Shown here piece after piece: positions 16,947 to 25,152 of a DNA stretch of 40,258 bases; position 1 is the first letter of the stretch, and every line of letters begins with the position of its first letter. The translations under genes and the position numbers were made by a program. The stretch lies in the NCBI GenBank assembly GCA_964646605.1, contig CAZYEX010000027.1, positions 1 through 40,258 of the forward strand, given 5' to 3'. This stretch comes from SBAX01 sp964646605 (GTDB lineage Bacteria > Planctomycetota > Phycisphaerae > UBA1845). Under the pieces are notes generated by a model. It searched no databases. It was not told the origin of the DNA and was given only the letters and a program-made list of their open reading frames with translations.

Positions 16947-19403
16947 ATGAAGCCTAGCGAGCGGGTCAGTCATCCGTGCCCATTGAACCTGTTGGGCGCC
17001 GCTGTACTTTCCGTTTGCCCCCCTTGCCCGACGTACATGGTCCTCGGCCTTGTGACCGCTGCCGGCATACTTTGCGGGAGGCCGCGGGAGTCCGTCGCCC
17101 AGTGCGATCTGGAATGGGGGGTCAAACTCGTCGGGTCAGACGCGGTTCCAGGCGACGGGTTCGGTTATCCCGTCGCCCTGAGCGGCAACATAGCCGTCGT
17201 CGGGGCGCCGCTCGATGATTGCGATGCGGGTGCCGACTGCGGTTCGGCGTACGTCTTCCGGTTCGACGGGGCTGTTTGGGTGGAGGAGGGCAAGCTCGCG
17301 GCTACGGACGCGACGCCCAATGATCAGTTCGGTTCGTCTCTCTCCGTCGATGGCGAGACCGTCGTCGTGGGGGTCCCGAACCACACCTGCCCCGATGGAG
17401 TCGCGTGCGGATCGGCTTACGTTTTCCGGTTCAACGGAAGCGCTTGGGTCCAGGAGCAAGAACTTGCTGCATCGGACGCCGCGGCGCTCGATTTTTTCGG
17501 CCGTTCGGTCTCGATCAGTGAGGATGTCATCGTCGTGGGGGCTCACGGTGACGATCACGAGCCCGACCTGAATTGGGGCGCGGCGTACCTTTACAGGTTC
17601 CATCCGGGCGGCCCCGGACCCTGGGTCGAGGAAGCGAAGTTCACTCCTTCCTCGAGCGCGACAAGCGCCCGCGAGTTCGGCTGGTCGGTTGCGGTGAACG
17701 GGGATACCGCTCTGGTAGGAGCGAAGGGGCAGGAGTGTTTTCCCCCCCCTCCCCCCCCCGAGCGCGTGGGCACGTGCCTGTGGGACGTCTATGTCTTTCG
17801 GTTCAATCCGATCACGTCCGGATGGGACCAGCCGCTCAAACTTATCGCGTCGGACTATGTTCCGTGGTTCGGGTACTCCGTGGCGCTGAGCGGCGAGACC
17901 GCGCTGGTCGGCGCTACGGCCGGTCCCGTCCGCGTCTACCAGCTCGATCCCGGTGCGACGGGGATGATGGTGGAGCAGTCGCAACTCACGCCGTGGAACG
18001 ACCAGGGACCAGTCGGGACCGGCAGTGCGATGGCTATCGAAGGCGACACCATCGTTGTTGGGGCTGCCGGCGGCTCTTGTGGGACCGTAACCTGGTGCAG
18101 CGCGGCATATGTTTTCGAGTTCGTTGGCGGCGTCTGGGTGCAGCAAGGCGGACTGACCCCCTCATCCGGGATCGTATCGGGCGCCTTCGGAGGGTCCGTC
18201 GCGGTAAGCGGGGACAAGGCCTTGGTCGAATCCCGCGGTGTTGGATCGGCGCGCGTGTTCACGCTTGCCTTTCCGGACTGCAATCTGAACGGGATTCTCG
18301 ACGCCGCCGACATCGCCGAGGGGCGCTCGCAGGACTCCGACGGAAGCGGAATTCCCGATGAATGCGAAACGCCGCCGCCGGGTGTCCTCGAGTGGAACCA
18401 GTCCGTTTCCGATTGGATAACCACTCGCTCGCTTAGGTTCAAAGTGACGGCCCCGGTGACCGCTACCGGGGCGACTTCCGCCAACGCGATTAAGGTTCGG
18501 ATGATTGACCTGCAGTATCCCATGCCGCCCAATGCACCGCAGTTTCCTCCGCCGGATTTCAGCGCGTTCGAGTGGACGGCATGTTCGGCCGCAGGGGAGT
18601 CGGTTCCACCCGATGCGATGGGGCAAGGATGTTGTAGCCGCTGGGTCGGTCCGCCGGGGACGTTCCTTGAATCTCAGGACGACGCCAGCCGCGGGAGCTA
18701 CCGTGCGGCGCGGCTGCAATGTACACCCTTCTATTTCGACTGGATCACGGAAACCGCAAACTCGCCGATCAACGTCGTGGGGGCGGAGATCGCCCCGAGT
18801 TCGACATTCAGCGTGCAGACCTACGGGTCCTCGTGCCAGGGTTCGGAGGACACCTGTCTTGCGGTTTCCGCTGGAATGACCATGTCGACGCTGCGCTCGG
18901 GCGACATTACACAACCACACGATACGTGGTGTGCGTGCTTCCAGCCGGACGGTCTGGACGTAAACGCGGTCGTGGTCAAGTTCAAGAACCTTCCGGGTGC
19001 GGCAAAGAAATACGTGGCTCGGATCGAGTCCAACGCGCCGGACCCCAACACCGATGTGAGCGCTCTGGACATCATCGCATGTCTGGAGGCCTTCAAGGGG
19101 TATGCCTATCCGTTCAGCGGACCGTGCCCGTGCCCTTCGACCGTGCCATGTAATGTCACGTCGTGCGGCACGGCGGCGGATTGCACCGCGGCCCACGGGG
19201 CGGGGGCGACGTGCGTGCGGACCTGCACCGACGGTCCCAACCAGGCGCTCGCCTGCATCACCCCGTCACACTGCGGCCAGTGCGTGGGCGGCACGCGCGT
19301 GAGCTACCCGTGCGACGCGGACGACGACTGCCCGGGCGGTACGTGCGCGCCGGGTACGTGTGGGTCCGGCTTCTGCCGCGACCGCTGCGGACGGTGTGAC
19401 TAG
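16947..19403 (+). CDS. Exported FG-GAP repeat protein with a cysteine-rich C-terminus
   Basis: An 818-residue protein. A hydrophobic stretch near residues 30-45 should act as a signal sequence. Residues about 55-440 contain repeats of the form FG.SV.I.GD..VVGAP....GSAYVFR, the FG-GAP beta-propeller seen in many planctomycete surface proteins. Next comes DCNLNGILDAADIAEG with DSDGSGIPDECE, a thrombospondin-3-like calcium motif. Residues about 460-700 form an unrecognised domain, and the last 90 residues are rich in Cys (PCPCPSTVPCNVTSCGTAAD, GTCGSGFCRDRCGRC), suggesting disulfide cross-linking. AGGAGCC precedes the ATG. A C8-T-C9 tract lies within the propeller region. Confidence 0.85.
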   Translation: MKPSERVSHPCPLNLLGAAVLSVCPPCPTYMVLGLVTAAGILCGRPRESVAQCDLEWGVKLVGSDAVPGDGFGYPVALSGNIAVVGAPLDDCDAGADCGSAYVFRFDGAVWVEEGKLAATDATPNDQFGSSLSVDGETVVVGVPNHTCPDGVACGSAYVFRFNGSAWVQEQELAASDAAALDFFGRSVSISEDVIVVGAHGDDHEPDLNWGAAYLYRFHPGGPGPWVEEAKFTPSSSATSAREFGWSVAVNGDTALVGAKGQECFPPPPPPERVGTCLWDVYVFRFNPITSGWDQPLKLIASDYVPWFGYSVALSGETALVGATAGPVRVYQLDPGATGMMVEQSQLTPWNDQGPVGTGSAMAIEGDTIVVGAAGGSCGTVTWCSAAYVFEFVGGVWVQQGGLTPSSGIVSGAFGGSVAVSGDKALVESRGVGSARVFTLAFPDCNLNGILDAADIAEGRSQDSDGSGIPDECETPPPGVLEWNQSVSDWITTRSLRFKVTAPVTATGATSANAIKVRMIDLQYPMPPNAPQFPPPDFSAFEWTACSAAGESVPPDAMGQGCCSRWVGPPGTFLESQDDASRGSYRAARLQCTPFYFDWITETANSPINVVGAEIAPSSTFSVQTYGSSCQGSEDTCLAVSAGMTMSTLRSGDITQPHDTWCACFQPDGLDVNAVVVKFKNLPGAAKKYVARIESNAPDPNTDVSALDIIACLEAFKGYAYPFSGPCPCPSTVPCNVTSCGTAADCTAAHGAGATCVRTCTDGPNQALACITPSHCGQCVGGTRVSYPCDADDDCPGGTCAPGTCGSGFCRDRCGRCD

Positions 19404-19465
19404 GAACGAAGTACGAACGCGGAATCAGTGACTACGGCGAGCCGTCAGCTCCAGGTCGCGCGAAC

Positions 19466-19495
19466 GTCCGCGGGCTCGCGCCCGCGGCCCTGATT
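19466..19495. repeat. REP-like palindrome
   Basis: GTCCGCGGGCTCGCGCCCGC followed by GGCCCTGATT, close to the unit at 589-616. It sits between the convergent FG-GAP and malic enzyme genes, where a bidirectional terminator would be useful, but it has no T-run. Confidence 0.6.
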
Positions 19496-19514
19496 GCCAG
19501 GCGGGGCTGTCATA

Positions 19515-21191
19515 CTAGAACGTGGAATATTCCGGATACCACATCGCCTCGGCCACCAGCTCCTCGATGCGTTCGTCGGCGATGGGACGCCCGACGTGCT
19601 CGTCGCGCGCCTGGCGGATCACTCGGCAGGCGATGCGACGGCTGACCTCGCGGAGTTCAGAGGGATCGGGAAACAACGCTCCGCATTGCAGGCGCTCCTC
19701 GGTGATGCACTCCGCCAGGGCCTCCGCCGCGGCGAGAAAGATCCCGTCCGTCACCTCGAAGGCGTCGGCGAGGATGCACCCCAGCCCGATTCCCGGGAAA
19801 ACGAAGGCGTTGTTGGCTTGGCCCACGACGATGTTCCGGCCCCCATAGTGCACGGGCGGAAACGGACTTCCCGTGGCCACCAGCGCCCGGCCCTCCGTCC
19901 ATTTCATGACTTCCTCCGGCGTGCATTCCGTCTTCGACGTTGGGTTGCTAAGCGGAAGGATGATCGGACGATCCACATGTCGAGCGACTTCCCGAATGAC
20001 CGCTTCCGAGAACAGACCCGGCGTCGCCGTCGTCCCGATCAGGACCGTAGGCTCGACCCGCCGAACGACCTCCAAGAGACCGATGTCCTCGCCGGGAGTG
20101 AAACCATAGGCGTCCATGACCTCGGGAGGCATGGCCACCGCCCGCTTGTGCGGGTCGTGAATGGTACGCCCCTCGTAGATCAGTCCGCGGTTATCCAAAA
20201 ACACTTCCGCGTGACGCACGGATCGCGCGTCGCCGCCGGCGTCCATCATGGCCTTGGCCATCAAACGACCGATCCCCACGCCCGACGCACCCGCCCCCGC
20301 GAACACAATGCGCTGGTCGATGAGCCTGCCGCCGCTCGAGCGCAGCGCCGCCAAAATGCCGCCCACGATCACCGCGGCCGTTCCCTGAATGTCGTCGTTG
20401 AAACTCGGCAGCCGCTTTCGGTAGCGATCCAGAACCGCGAAGGCGATGTTCTTGTGGAAGTCCTCCCACTGAACCAACGCCGAAGGAAAAACCCCGCGCA
20501 CCGCCTCCACGAACTCCTCCACCAGCCGGTCGTACGCCTCGCCGCGAAGCCGGCGCTGAGGGAACCCGAGATAGAGCGGATCGTTCAGCAGTTCCGCGTT
20601 GTCCGTCCCTACGTCCAGGCTCACCGGAAGACAGTGTTGCGGGTGAATTCCTGCCGCGGCGCAATACAGCGCGATCTTTCCGATCGGGATGCCCATTCCC
20701 CCCACGCCTTGATCGCCCAGCCCCAGGATTCGCTCGTTGTCCGTGACCACGATCAGACGAATATCCTGATGCGGCCAATTGCGCAGCAGATCGGGGATGC
20801 GGGTCTCGTCGTCCGGCGTGATCCAGATTCCTCGCGAGCGCCGGAAAATGTGGCTGTACCGTTGACACGCCTGACCCACCGTCGGCGTATAGACGATCGG
20901 CAGAAGCTCCGGCAGGTTCTCGACCAGCACGCGATAGAAGAGCGTCTCATTGCGATCCTTCAACGCCATCAACCCGATGAACTTCTCCAAATCCGTGCCC
21001 TTGGCCCGGACGTGTTCCAGTTCCAGCGCGATCTGCTCCTCGATCGAAAGCTTGCGGTACGGCAGCAGGCCCTCGAGACGAAGTTGGCGACGCTCCTCGC
21101 GCGAAAACGCCGCGTCTTTGTTGAGCATGTTGTCGTGGAGGAGCCGAATGCCCGTCAACGTCGGCCCGCTTTGGATCTCGGTGGCTTGCAT
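19515..21191 (-). CDS. maeA: NAD-dependent malic enzyme
   Basis: The 558-residue protein has the full architecture of bacterial SfcA/MaeA: ETLFYRVLVENLPELLPIVY with PTVGQACQ, then ILGLGDQGVGGMGIPIGK, the metal-binding FNDDIQGTAA, the dinucleotide site IVFAGAGASGVGIGRLM and GQANNAFVFPGIGLG. It oxidatively decarboxylates malate to pyruvate, feeding pyruvate and reducing power. Length is normal and no key residue is missing. The start (21191) agrees with homologs, although no strong ribosome site is visible. It is divergent from the CDF gene; the 390 bases between them hold no feature I can identify. Confidence 0.93.
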   Translation of the reverse strand: MQATEIQSGPTLTGIRLLHDNMLNKDAAFSREERRQLRLEGLLPYRKLSIEEQIALELEHVRAKGTDLEKFIGLMALKDRNETLFYRVLVENLPELLPIVYTPTVGQACQRYSHIFRRSRGIWITPDDETRIPDLLRNWPHQDIRLIVVTDNERILGLGDQGVGGMGIPIGKIALYCAAAGIHPQHCLPVSLDVGTDNAELLNDPLYLGFPQRRLRGEAYDRLVEEFVEAVRGVFPSALVQWEDFHKNIAFAVLDRYRKRLPSFNDDIQGTAAVIVGGILAALRSSGGRLIDQRIVFAGAGASGVGIGRLMAKAMMDAGGDARSVRHAEVFLDNRGLIYEGRTIHDPHKRAVAMPPEVMDAYGFTPGEDIGLLEVVRRVEPTVLIGTTATPGLFSEAVIREVARHVDRPIILPLSNPTSKTECTPEEVMKWTEGRALVATGSPFPPVHYGGRNIVVGQANNAFVFPGIGLGCILADAFEVTDGIFLAAAEALAECITEERLQCGALFPDPSELREVSRRIACRVIRQARDEHVGRPIADERIEELVAEAMWYPEYSTF

Positions 21192-21579
21192 CTACGCACT
21201 CCCATGGTCGGACCGGCCGCGGTTCGGCCTCGCCGCAGCCAAAACACGGCATACGCCGTTCCAGCCAGACCCGTCCAATCAAGAAAATCTTACCCGTCCG
21301 CATCCGGCGGGTGACTGCGGGGTATCCCACATGGGTTTGCGCGAATCACCGCACGGCGTGCGATTCGCCCCCCTCCAGCGGCCCTATCAGGCCGTTTGGT
21401 CGATAGGAGGAGCGGGCGGCGGCTCGGTTTTCTGGCACGCCGGTTGCAAGAGGGTCGGTAGAGTTGACGCGGCAACATTCGGTCTCGGAGCCAACGAGAC
21501 GCCCGACATACTCTCCCCACTCTCCGGCCCGAACGCGGGCGATCGTTGGCTCCGGGCCGATCTTTTTTGGGGCCGCAAC

Positions 21580-22491
21580 ATGCAGGATCGACTGGCCAGG
21601 GGATGCCGCGTCTCCATCCTCGGACTGAGCGTCAACGGCGCGCTGGCCGTGGTCAAGCTGGTCTGCGGAATCGCCGGCAATTCCTACGCCCTGGTCGCCG
21701 ACGCCATCGAGTCCCTGGGCGACATCTTCAGTTCCCTCATTGTCTGGAGCGGGTTGGTCATCGCTTCGCGTCCCGCGGACGCGGATCATCCCTACGGTCA
21801 TGGCAAGGCGGAGCCGCTTGCGGCGTTCTGCGTGGCCCTGCTGCTCATCGGCGCTGCCGCGACCATTGCGGTGCAAGCCGTTCACGAGATCCGCACACCG
21901 CATGAGGTGCCGGCGGCCTACACGCTTTTCGTTCTGCTGGTGGTCGTTGCGGTGAAGGAGGGGATGTACCGCTACGCGCGGCGCACCGGCGAGAACATAG
22001 GCAGCACGGCTGTGATCGTGGACGCTTGGCACCATCGCAGCGACGCCATGACTTCCGCCGCCGCGGCCGTGGGCATCAGCATCGCCCTTCTCGGTGGGGC
22101 CGCCTACGCACCCGCCGATGACTGGGCCGCACTCTTCGCCTGCACCGTCATTACCTTCAACGCCCTGGGATTCATCCGCACCGCGATCGGCGAACTGATG
22201 GACCGGCGCCCGAACCTGGCGTTGATCGAAGCCATTCCCCTCGCCGCGCTTCAAACCGACGGCGCGCAGCGCGTCGAGAAGGTCCTGGTCCGCAAGATGG
22301 GTCCCTTTCTCTACGTCGATTTGCACCTGGAGGTCGATCCAATGCTGACCGTCCTCGATGCCCATCGCATCGCCCATCAGGTCAAGGACGCCATCCGCAA
22401 CCGCTGGCCGCAGATCGCAGATGTGCTCGTCCACACCGAACCCGCGGGCGGAGTGCCGGGCGCTTACCCCGCGCCCAGCGCAACGAGTTAG
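21580..22491 (+). CDS. Cation diffusion facilitator family transporter
   Basis: A 303-residue inner-membrane protein with the CDF signature: helix 1 VSILGLSVNGALAVVKLVCG, helix 2 metal site DAIESLGDIFSS, the loop HPYGHGKAEPLAAF, and helix 5 WHHRSDAMTS, whose His and Asp complete the transport site. The C-terminal cytoplasmic domain (VLVRKMGPFLYVDLHLEVD and LVHTEP) is also present. It exports Zn, Fe, Mn or a similar divalent metal; the exact ion cannot be told. The ATG at 21580 fits CDF proteins; the open frame extends far upstream but carries no family similarity there. Confidence 0.9.
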   Translation: MQDRLARGCRVSILGLSVNGALAVVKLVCGIAGNSYALVADAIESLGDIFSSLIVWSGLVIASRPADADHPYGHGKAEPLAAFCVALLLIGAAATIAVQAVHEIRTPHEVPAAYTLFVLLVVVAVKEGMYRYARRTGENIGSTAVIVDAWHHRSDAMTSAAAAVGISIALLGGAAYAPADDWAALFACTVITFNALGFIRTAIGELMDRRPNLALIEAIPLAALQTDGAQRVEKVLVRKMGPFLYVDLHLEVDPMLTVLDAHRIAHQVKDAIRNRWPQIADVLVHTEPAGGVPGAYPAPSATS

Positions 22492-22573
22492 GGAACCGTC
22501 CCGGGACCGCCATCACCAGCGTCGATCCGGGCGTTCGACGCGTGCATGGTGCCCGGTGCCGAGAAACAGGGCG

Positions 22574-22933
22574 TTAGGCGTCGACCATGACCTTGAATCC
22601 GCCGCTGACCATGCGGGCGCAGTCGAAGGGCAAGTTCTTGGGGTCCATCATCGCGGCCAGTCGCGGGTCCTGCATCACCTTGGCGTTGATGCGATCACGA
22701 TGGGCCCGCGACTTGTAGACGATCCAGGAAAACACCACGGTCTCGCCGGGCTTGGGCTTGATCGTTTTCAAGAACGACACCCCGAACTTCACCTTGAGGT
22801 CGTCACCCACGCACTCGCGGTACTCGAGCGCCCCGTGGTCCCTCCACACCTTCCCCGCCTTCTTGGACATGGCGAAGTAGGCCTTGAGGTTCTTCTTCGG
22901 TACCGGCAAGACAAATCCATCGACGTAGAGCAT
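22574..22933 (-). CDS. DUF1428 family protein (YbaA-like)
   Basis: A 119-residue protein matching the family closely: MLYVDGFVLPVPKKNLKAY, AGKVWRDHGALEYRECVGDD, PGETVVFSWIVYKSRAHRDR and MVSGGFKVMVD. The fold is a dimeric alpha-beta barrel; the function is not known, and the common label as an RNA-binding protein is unsupported. AAAGGAGAG lies just upstream of the ATG. It stands alone, separated by 34 bases from the stop of the three-gene operon upstream on the same strand, so it may be co-transcribed. Confidence 0.85.
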   Translation of the reverse strand: MLYVDGFVLPVPKKNLKAYFAMSKKAGKVWRDHGALEYRECVGDDLKVKFGVSFLKTIKPKPGETVVFSWIVYKSRAHRDRINAKVMQDPRLAAMMDPKNLPFDCARMVSGGFKVMVDA

Positions 22934-22967
22934 TCGGACTCTCCTTTCGTTGTTTATTCAGCCGTAC

Positions 22968-23459
22968 CTAGCCCGTTTCGGATTGGCCCGCGCCCGCCAT
23001 TTGCCCGATAGACCCACGGACTCGTGCGAGGACGATCGTCACCTTGCCGTATTCGGGCCCTTCTACGGCTGACAGCTCGTGCTCAATGTCGATTTGTGGG
23101 CCGAGCTTGCTTGTCCACCATCCATCAGGAAGTTGGCGCGAGGCGTGCGTAGGCTTCCGACGGTCATTCGCAAAGATGGCGAGCTTCTGGATTCCTGCCT
23201 CGAGCAAGGCGTCATTTGTGTGGGAGTATCCCAGAAGCCCGTAGGCCTGCACAAAGGCATCAACAGTTTCGGCGCGCGGGACAGTCGCAGGCCAGTAGTC
23301 TTGCTCCTGCGGATCGGGCCACCACCAGCGTGCCGTATCTTCTGCCGCCCACGCGATGCAGTTGTATCCCTCATCGACCGGACTCGTGGGGCGGCTGTTC
23401 TTGTCATTGAGGAGCGGGAACTTGGCCCGCGCCAAGTAGAGCCAGTCTGCGAAGGTCAT
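22968..23459 (-). CDS. DUF7689-like protein of unknown function (third gene of a compact operon)
   Basis: 163 residues with the conserved patches EGYNCIAWAAEDTARWWWPD, VDAFVQAYGLLGYSHTNDA, THASRQLPDGWWTSKLG and DIEHELSAVEGPEYGKV. I recall this pattern from a DUF7689-type family; the 'YNCIAWA' Cys with a downstream HASRQ..G.WTSK..IEH arrangement looks like a papain-like/NlpC-like catalytic set (Cys, His), but that is inference. Its ATG overlaps the stop of the preceding gene by four bases (ATGA). Confidence 0.65.
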   Translation of the reverse strand: MTFADWLYLARAKFPLLNDKNSRPTSPVDEGYNCIAWAAEDTARWWWPDPQEQDYWPATVPRAETVDAFVQAYGLLGYSHTNDALLEAGIQKLAIFANDRRKPTHASRQLPDGWWTSKLGPQIDIEHELSAVEGPEYGKVTIVLARVRGSIGQMAGAGQSETG

Positions 23460-23929
23460 GCGGCATCGAATCCCTTTTCCTCACCCCATCGAAGCCACGC
23501 CCCCTTCATTTTTTTGATCGCTCCTCGGTCGCGCGGAGGAACTGGGTCTTCATTCGAAATAGCCTTCAGCGCCCAGTACCAATGGCCCGAGTTGTTGCGA
23601 AGATCCTCGAGGATCATGGGGAGCGCTTCAGGCCCCATTCCGATGACGGCTTGGTAGGCGGGGTGCATCGCAATCTCGGTGGTCGAGGACAGCCACTGCG
23701 TATCCTCGCGCCAGCGGCGGGAAAGCCCGCGGAATCGCTCACGCCGGCGATCACGAATGCTCGACGCAGCAGACTCGATATAGATGCGCACCTCACGCAA
23801 CTGTTCTTGCAACTGAATGGACTGAGGACTCGCCCCGGCTGCAGACACAGCGAGGAGGACGTTGCCGACCAGCACAACGGGCAAGTTGGTTCGAATCGGC
23901 ACGCGCCGTATTGGATCGGTCGAGCTCAT
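23456..23929 (-). CDS. Unknown protein, middle gene of the three-gene operon
   Basis: 157 residues. A hydrophobic N-terminal segment (LPVVLVGNVLLAVSAAGAS) is followed by a helical region and then the conserved-looking core FRGLSRRWREDTQWLSS, AMHPAYQAVIGMGPEALPMI, HWYWALKAISNEDPVPPRDR, AWLRWGEEKG. This core is one I associate with small unannotated proteins next to DUF7689-like genes. No catalytic motif is obvious. It overlaps both neighbours by ATGA junctions, so expression of the three is likely coupled. Confidence 0.65.
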   Translation of the reverse strand: MSSTDPIRRVPIRTNLPVVLVGNVLLAVSAAGASPQSIQLQEQLREVRIYIESAASSIRDRRRERFRGLSRRWREDTQWLSSTTEIAMHPAYQAVIGMGPEALPMILEDLRNNSGHWYWALKAISNEDPVPPRDRGAIKKMKGAWLRWGEEKGFDAA

Positions 23930-24657
23930 TTGAAATTCTCCAGGGCCTGGGGCGTGAGGCTTTCGAAGAACAGACGGTTCTTCACGTCACGCAACTGTCC
24001 GAGCTTGATCCAAGCGTCGCTCTCGGAGATTCCGTCGGGAGTCACTGCGAATGCGTCGAGGTCAAACGTGCAGTCCTGGCTGTTCTCGGGTAGCGCCTGG
24101 GTAACGATTGCCAAGCATTGTTCCTGCTCGAAGGGGATGACGACCCGAAGTAAAAAGCCGGCCACCGCTTGGGGCAACGACGTGGGAATGGTGAACGTCG
24201 TCGTGAAGGTCCTCTCGAAGGACTCGCCCGGTGGCAGCGGGATACGGTTGATGAACCTTGAGGCGACGCGAACGATTTTCTGTGATTTTGCCACGCTGCG
24301 GTACTTACCCCAGAGCCCCATCGCCCGTTTCGTTAGTTCGTCCCACGAGGTGTAAGGCTGGAGTCGTGAAAGCGTAAACCCGTCGAGACGGAACTGTGCG
24401 ACCCATTTCTGATCTGCGGACCGCAACATGACTCCGATCGGCGCCGGTGCGTTCGCCGAGACGCTAGGGCCCCCTTCCGCCGAGAAACTGAATTGGCCGC
24501 TGAAGGTACGCAGCTCTTCTCTCGATGGAAAGTCGGCGGCCAATTCGTCGCTGGCGGCCTTCAGCACATCGAGCGTCACCGCCGGCGAGCGCTCTATACG
24601 GATATCGATCAGCCCTTCAACGACCGGAGCCCTACTGAGATGCGGCCAAGTGTTCAT
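23926..24657 (-). CDS. TIGR04255 family protein
   Basis: A 243-residue protein starting MNTWPHLSRAPVVEGLIDIR, the typical opening of the TIGR04255 family (P..EA.IDI). Further along: FTLSRLQPYTSWDELTKRAM, VASRFINRIPLP, and a C-terminal FESLTPQALENFK, where homologs also end in a Phe-rich segment. The family is sporadic among bacteria and its function is unknown. A GGGGAG site lies about ten bases before the ATG at 24657; the frame extends to 24786 but that part is not family-like. First gene of the operon. Confidence 0.8.
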   Translation of the reverse strand: MNTWPHLSRAPVVEGLIDIRIERSPAVTLDVLKAASDELAADFPSREELRTFSGQFSFSAEGGPSVSANAPAPIGVMLRSADQKWVAQFRLDGFTLSRLQPYTSWDELTKRAMGLWGKYRSVAKSQKIVRVASRFINRIPLPPGESFERTFTTTFTIPTSLPQAVAGFLLRVVIPFEQEQCLAIVTQALPENSQDCTFDLDAFAVTPDGISESDAWIKLGQLRDVKNRLFFESLTPQALENFK

Positions 24658-25152
24658 AATGATTCTAGGCTCCCCAACAATTCGATTTCGCCATTGTAGC
24701 CAACCGGCATGTTGCTGTCTCGCCCGCTGACTACCGGATCGGCAAGTTCGTAATCGCTCGCTCATACAAGCTACCCGCCGACCCAATCCCCCTCAACCCG
24801 CTGCTCGACGGCTCCAGGTTGCCTTTGGCGACGCTTGCCGCGTGCTCTGCCCCAACGACCAGCTTGTGAAACCGTCCCGATCGAACCGACCCCGGAACCC
24901 CTCGAATCCACGCAATCTGAAAGCAGCCGGCCGCGCCGTGTCTGCCCCGATCCGCCGCCCCACCCGCAAACACGAAGACCCATCGGGTGGTGCTGCTGAC
25001 GATCAGGCCGGCTACCTACGCCCAAGACTGCGATCGGACGACCCGTACGGGCCGGCTTGGGCAGGGGCAAGGACCGCCCGGGGGACAGTCGCGCCGATCG
25101 ACAATCGTGGATGGAGAACGGAGAATGCCGCGGCGACGGAGACGCGGGGAGT

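Noticed and set aside
19494..21314. 606-codon rightward ORF across the malic enzyme gene
   Set aside because: It is an antisense shadow of maeA: Arg/His/Pro-rich, no family similarity, no ribosome site.
23879..23905. GGTTCGAATC, resembling a tRNA T-loop
   Set aside because: The flanking bases do not form a T-stem, no acceptor or anticodon arm fits, and it lies inside a coding sequence.
24731..24973. 80-codon leftward ORF upstream of the TIGR04255 gene, ending in ERAITNLPIR
   Set aside because: Its end looks slightly protein-like, but there is no ribosome site, no recognised family, and most of it is low-complexity; a relic cannot be excluded.
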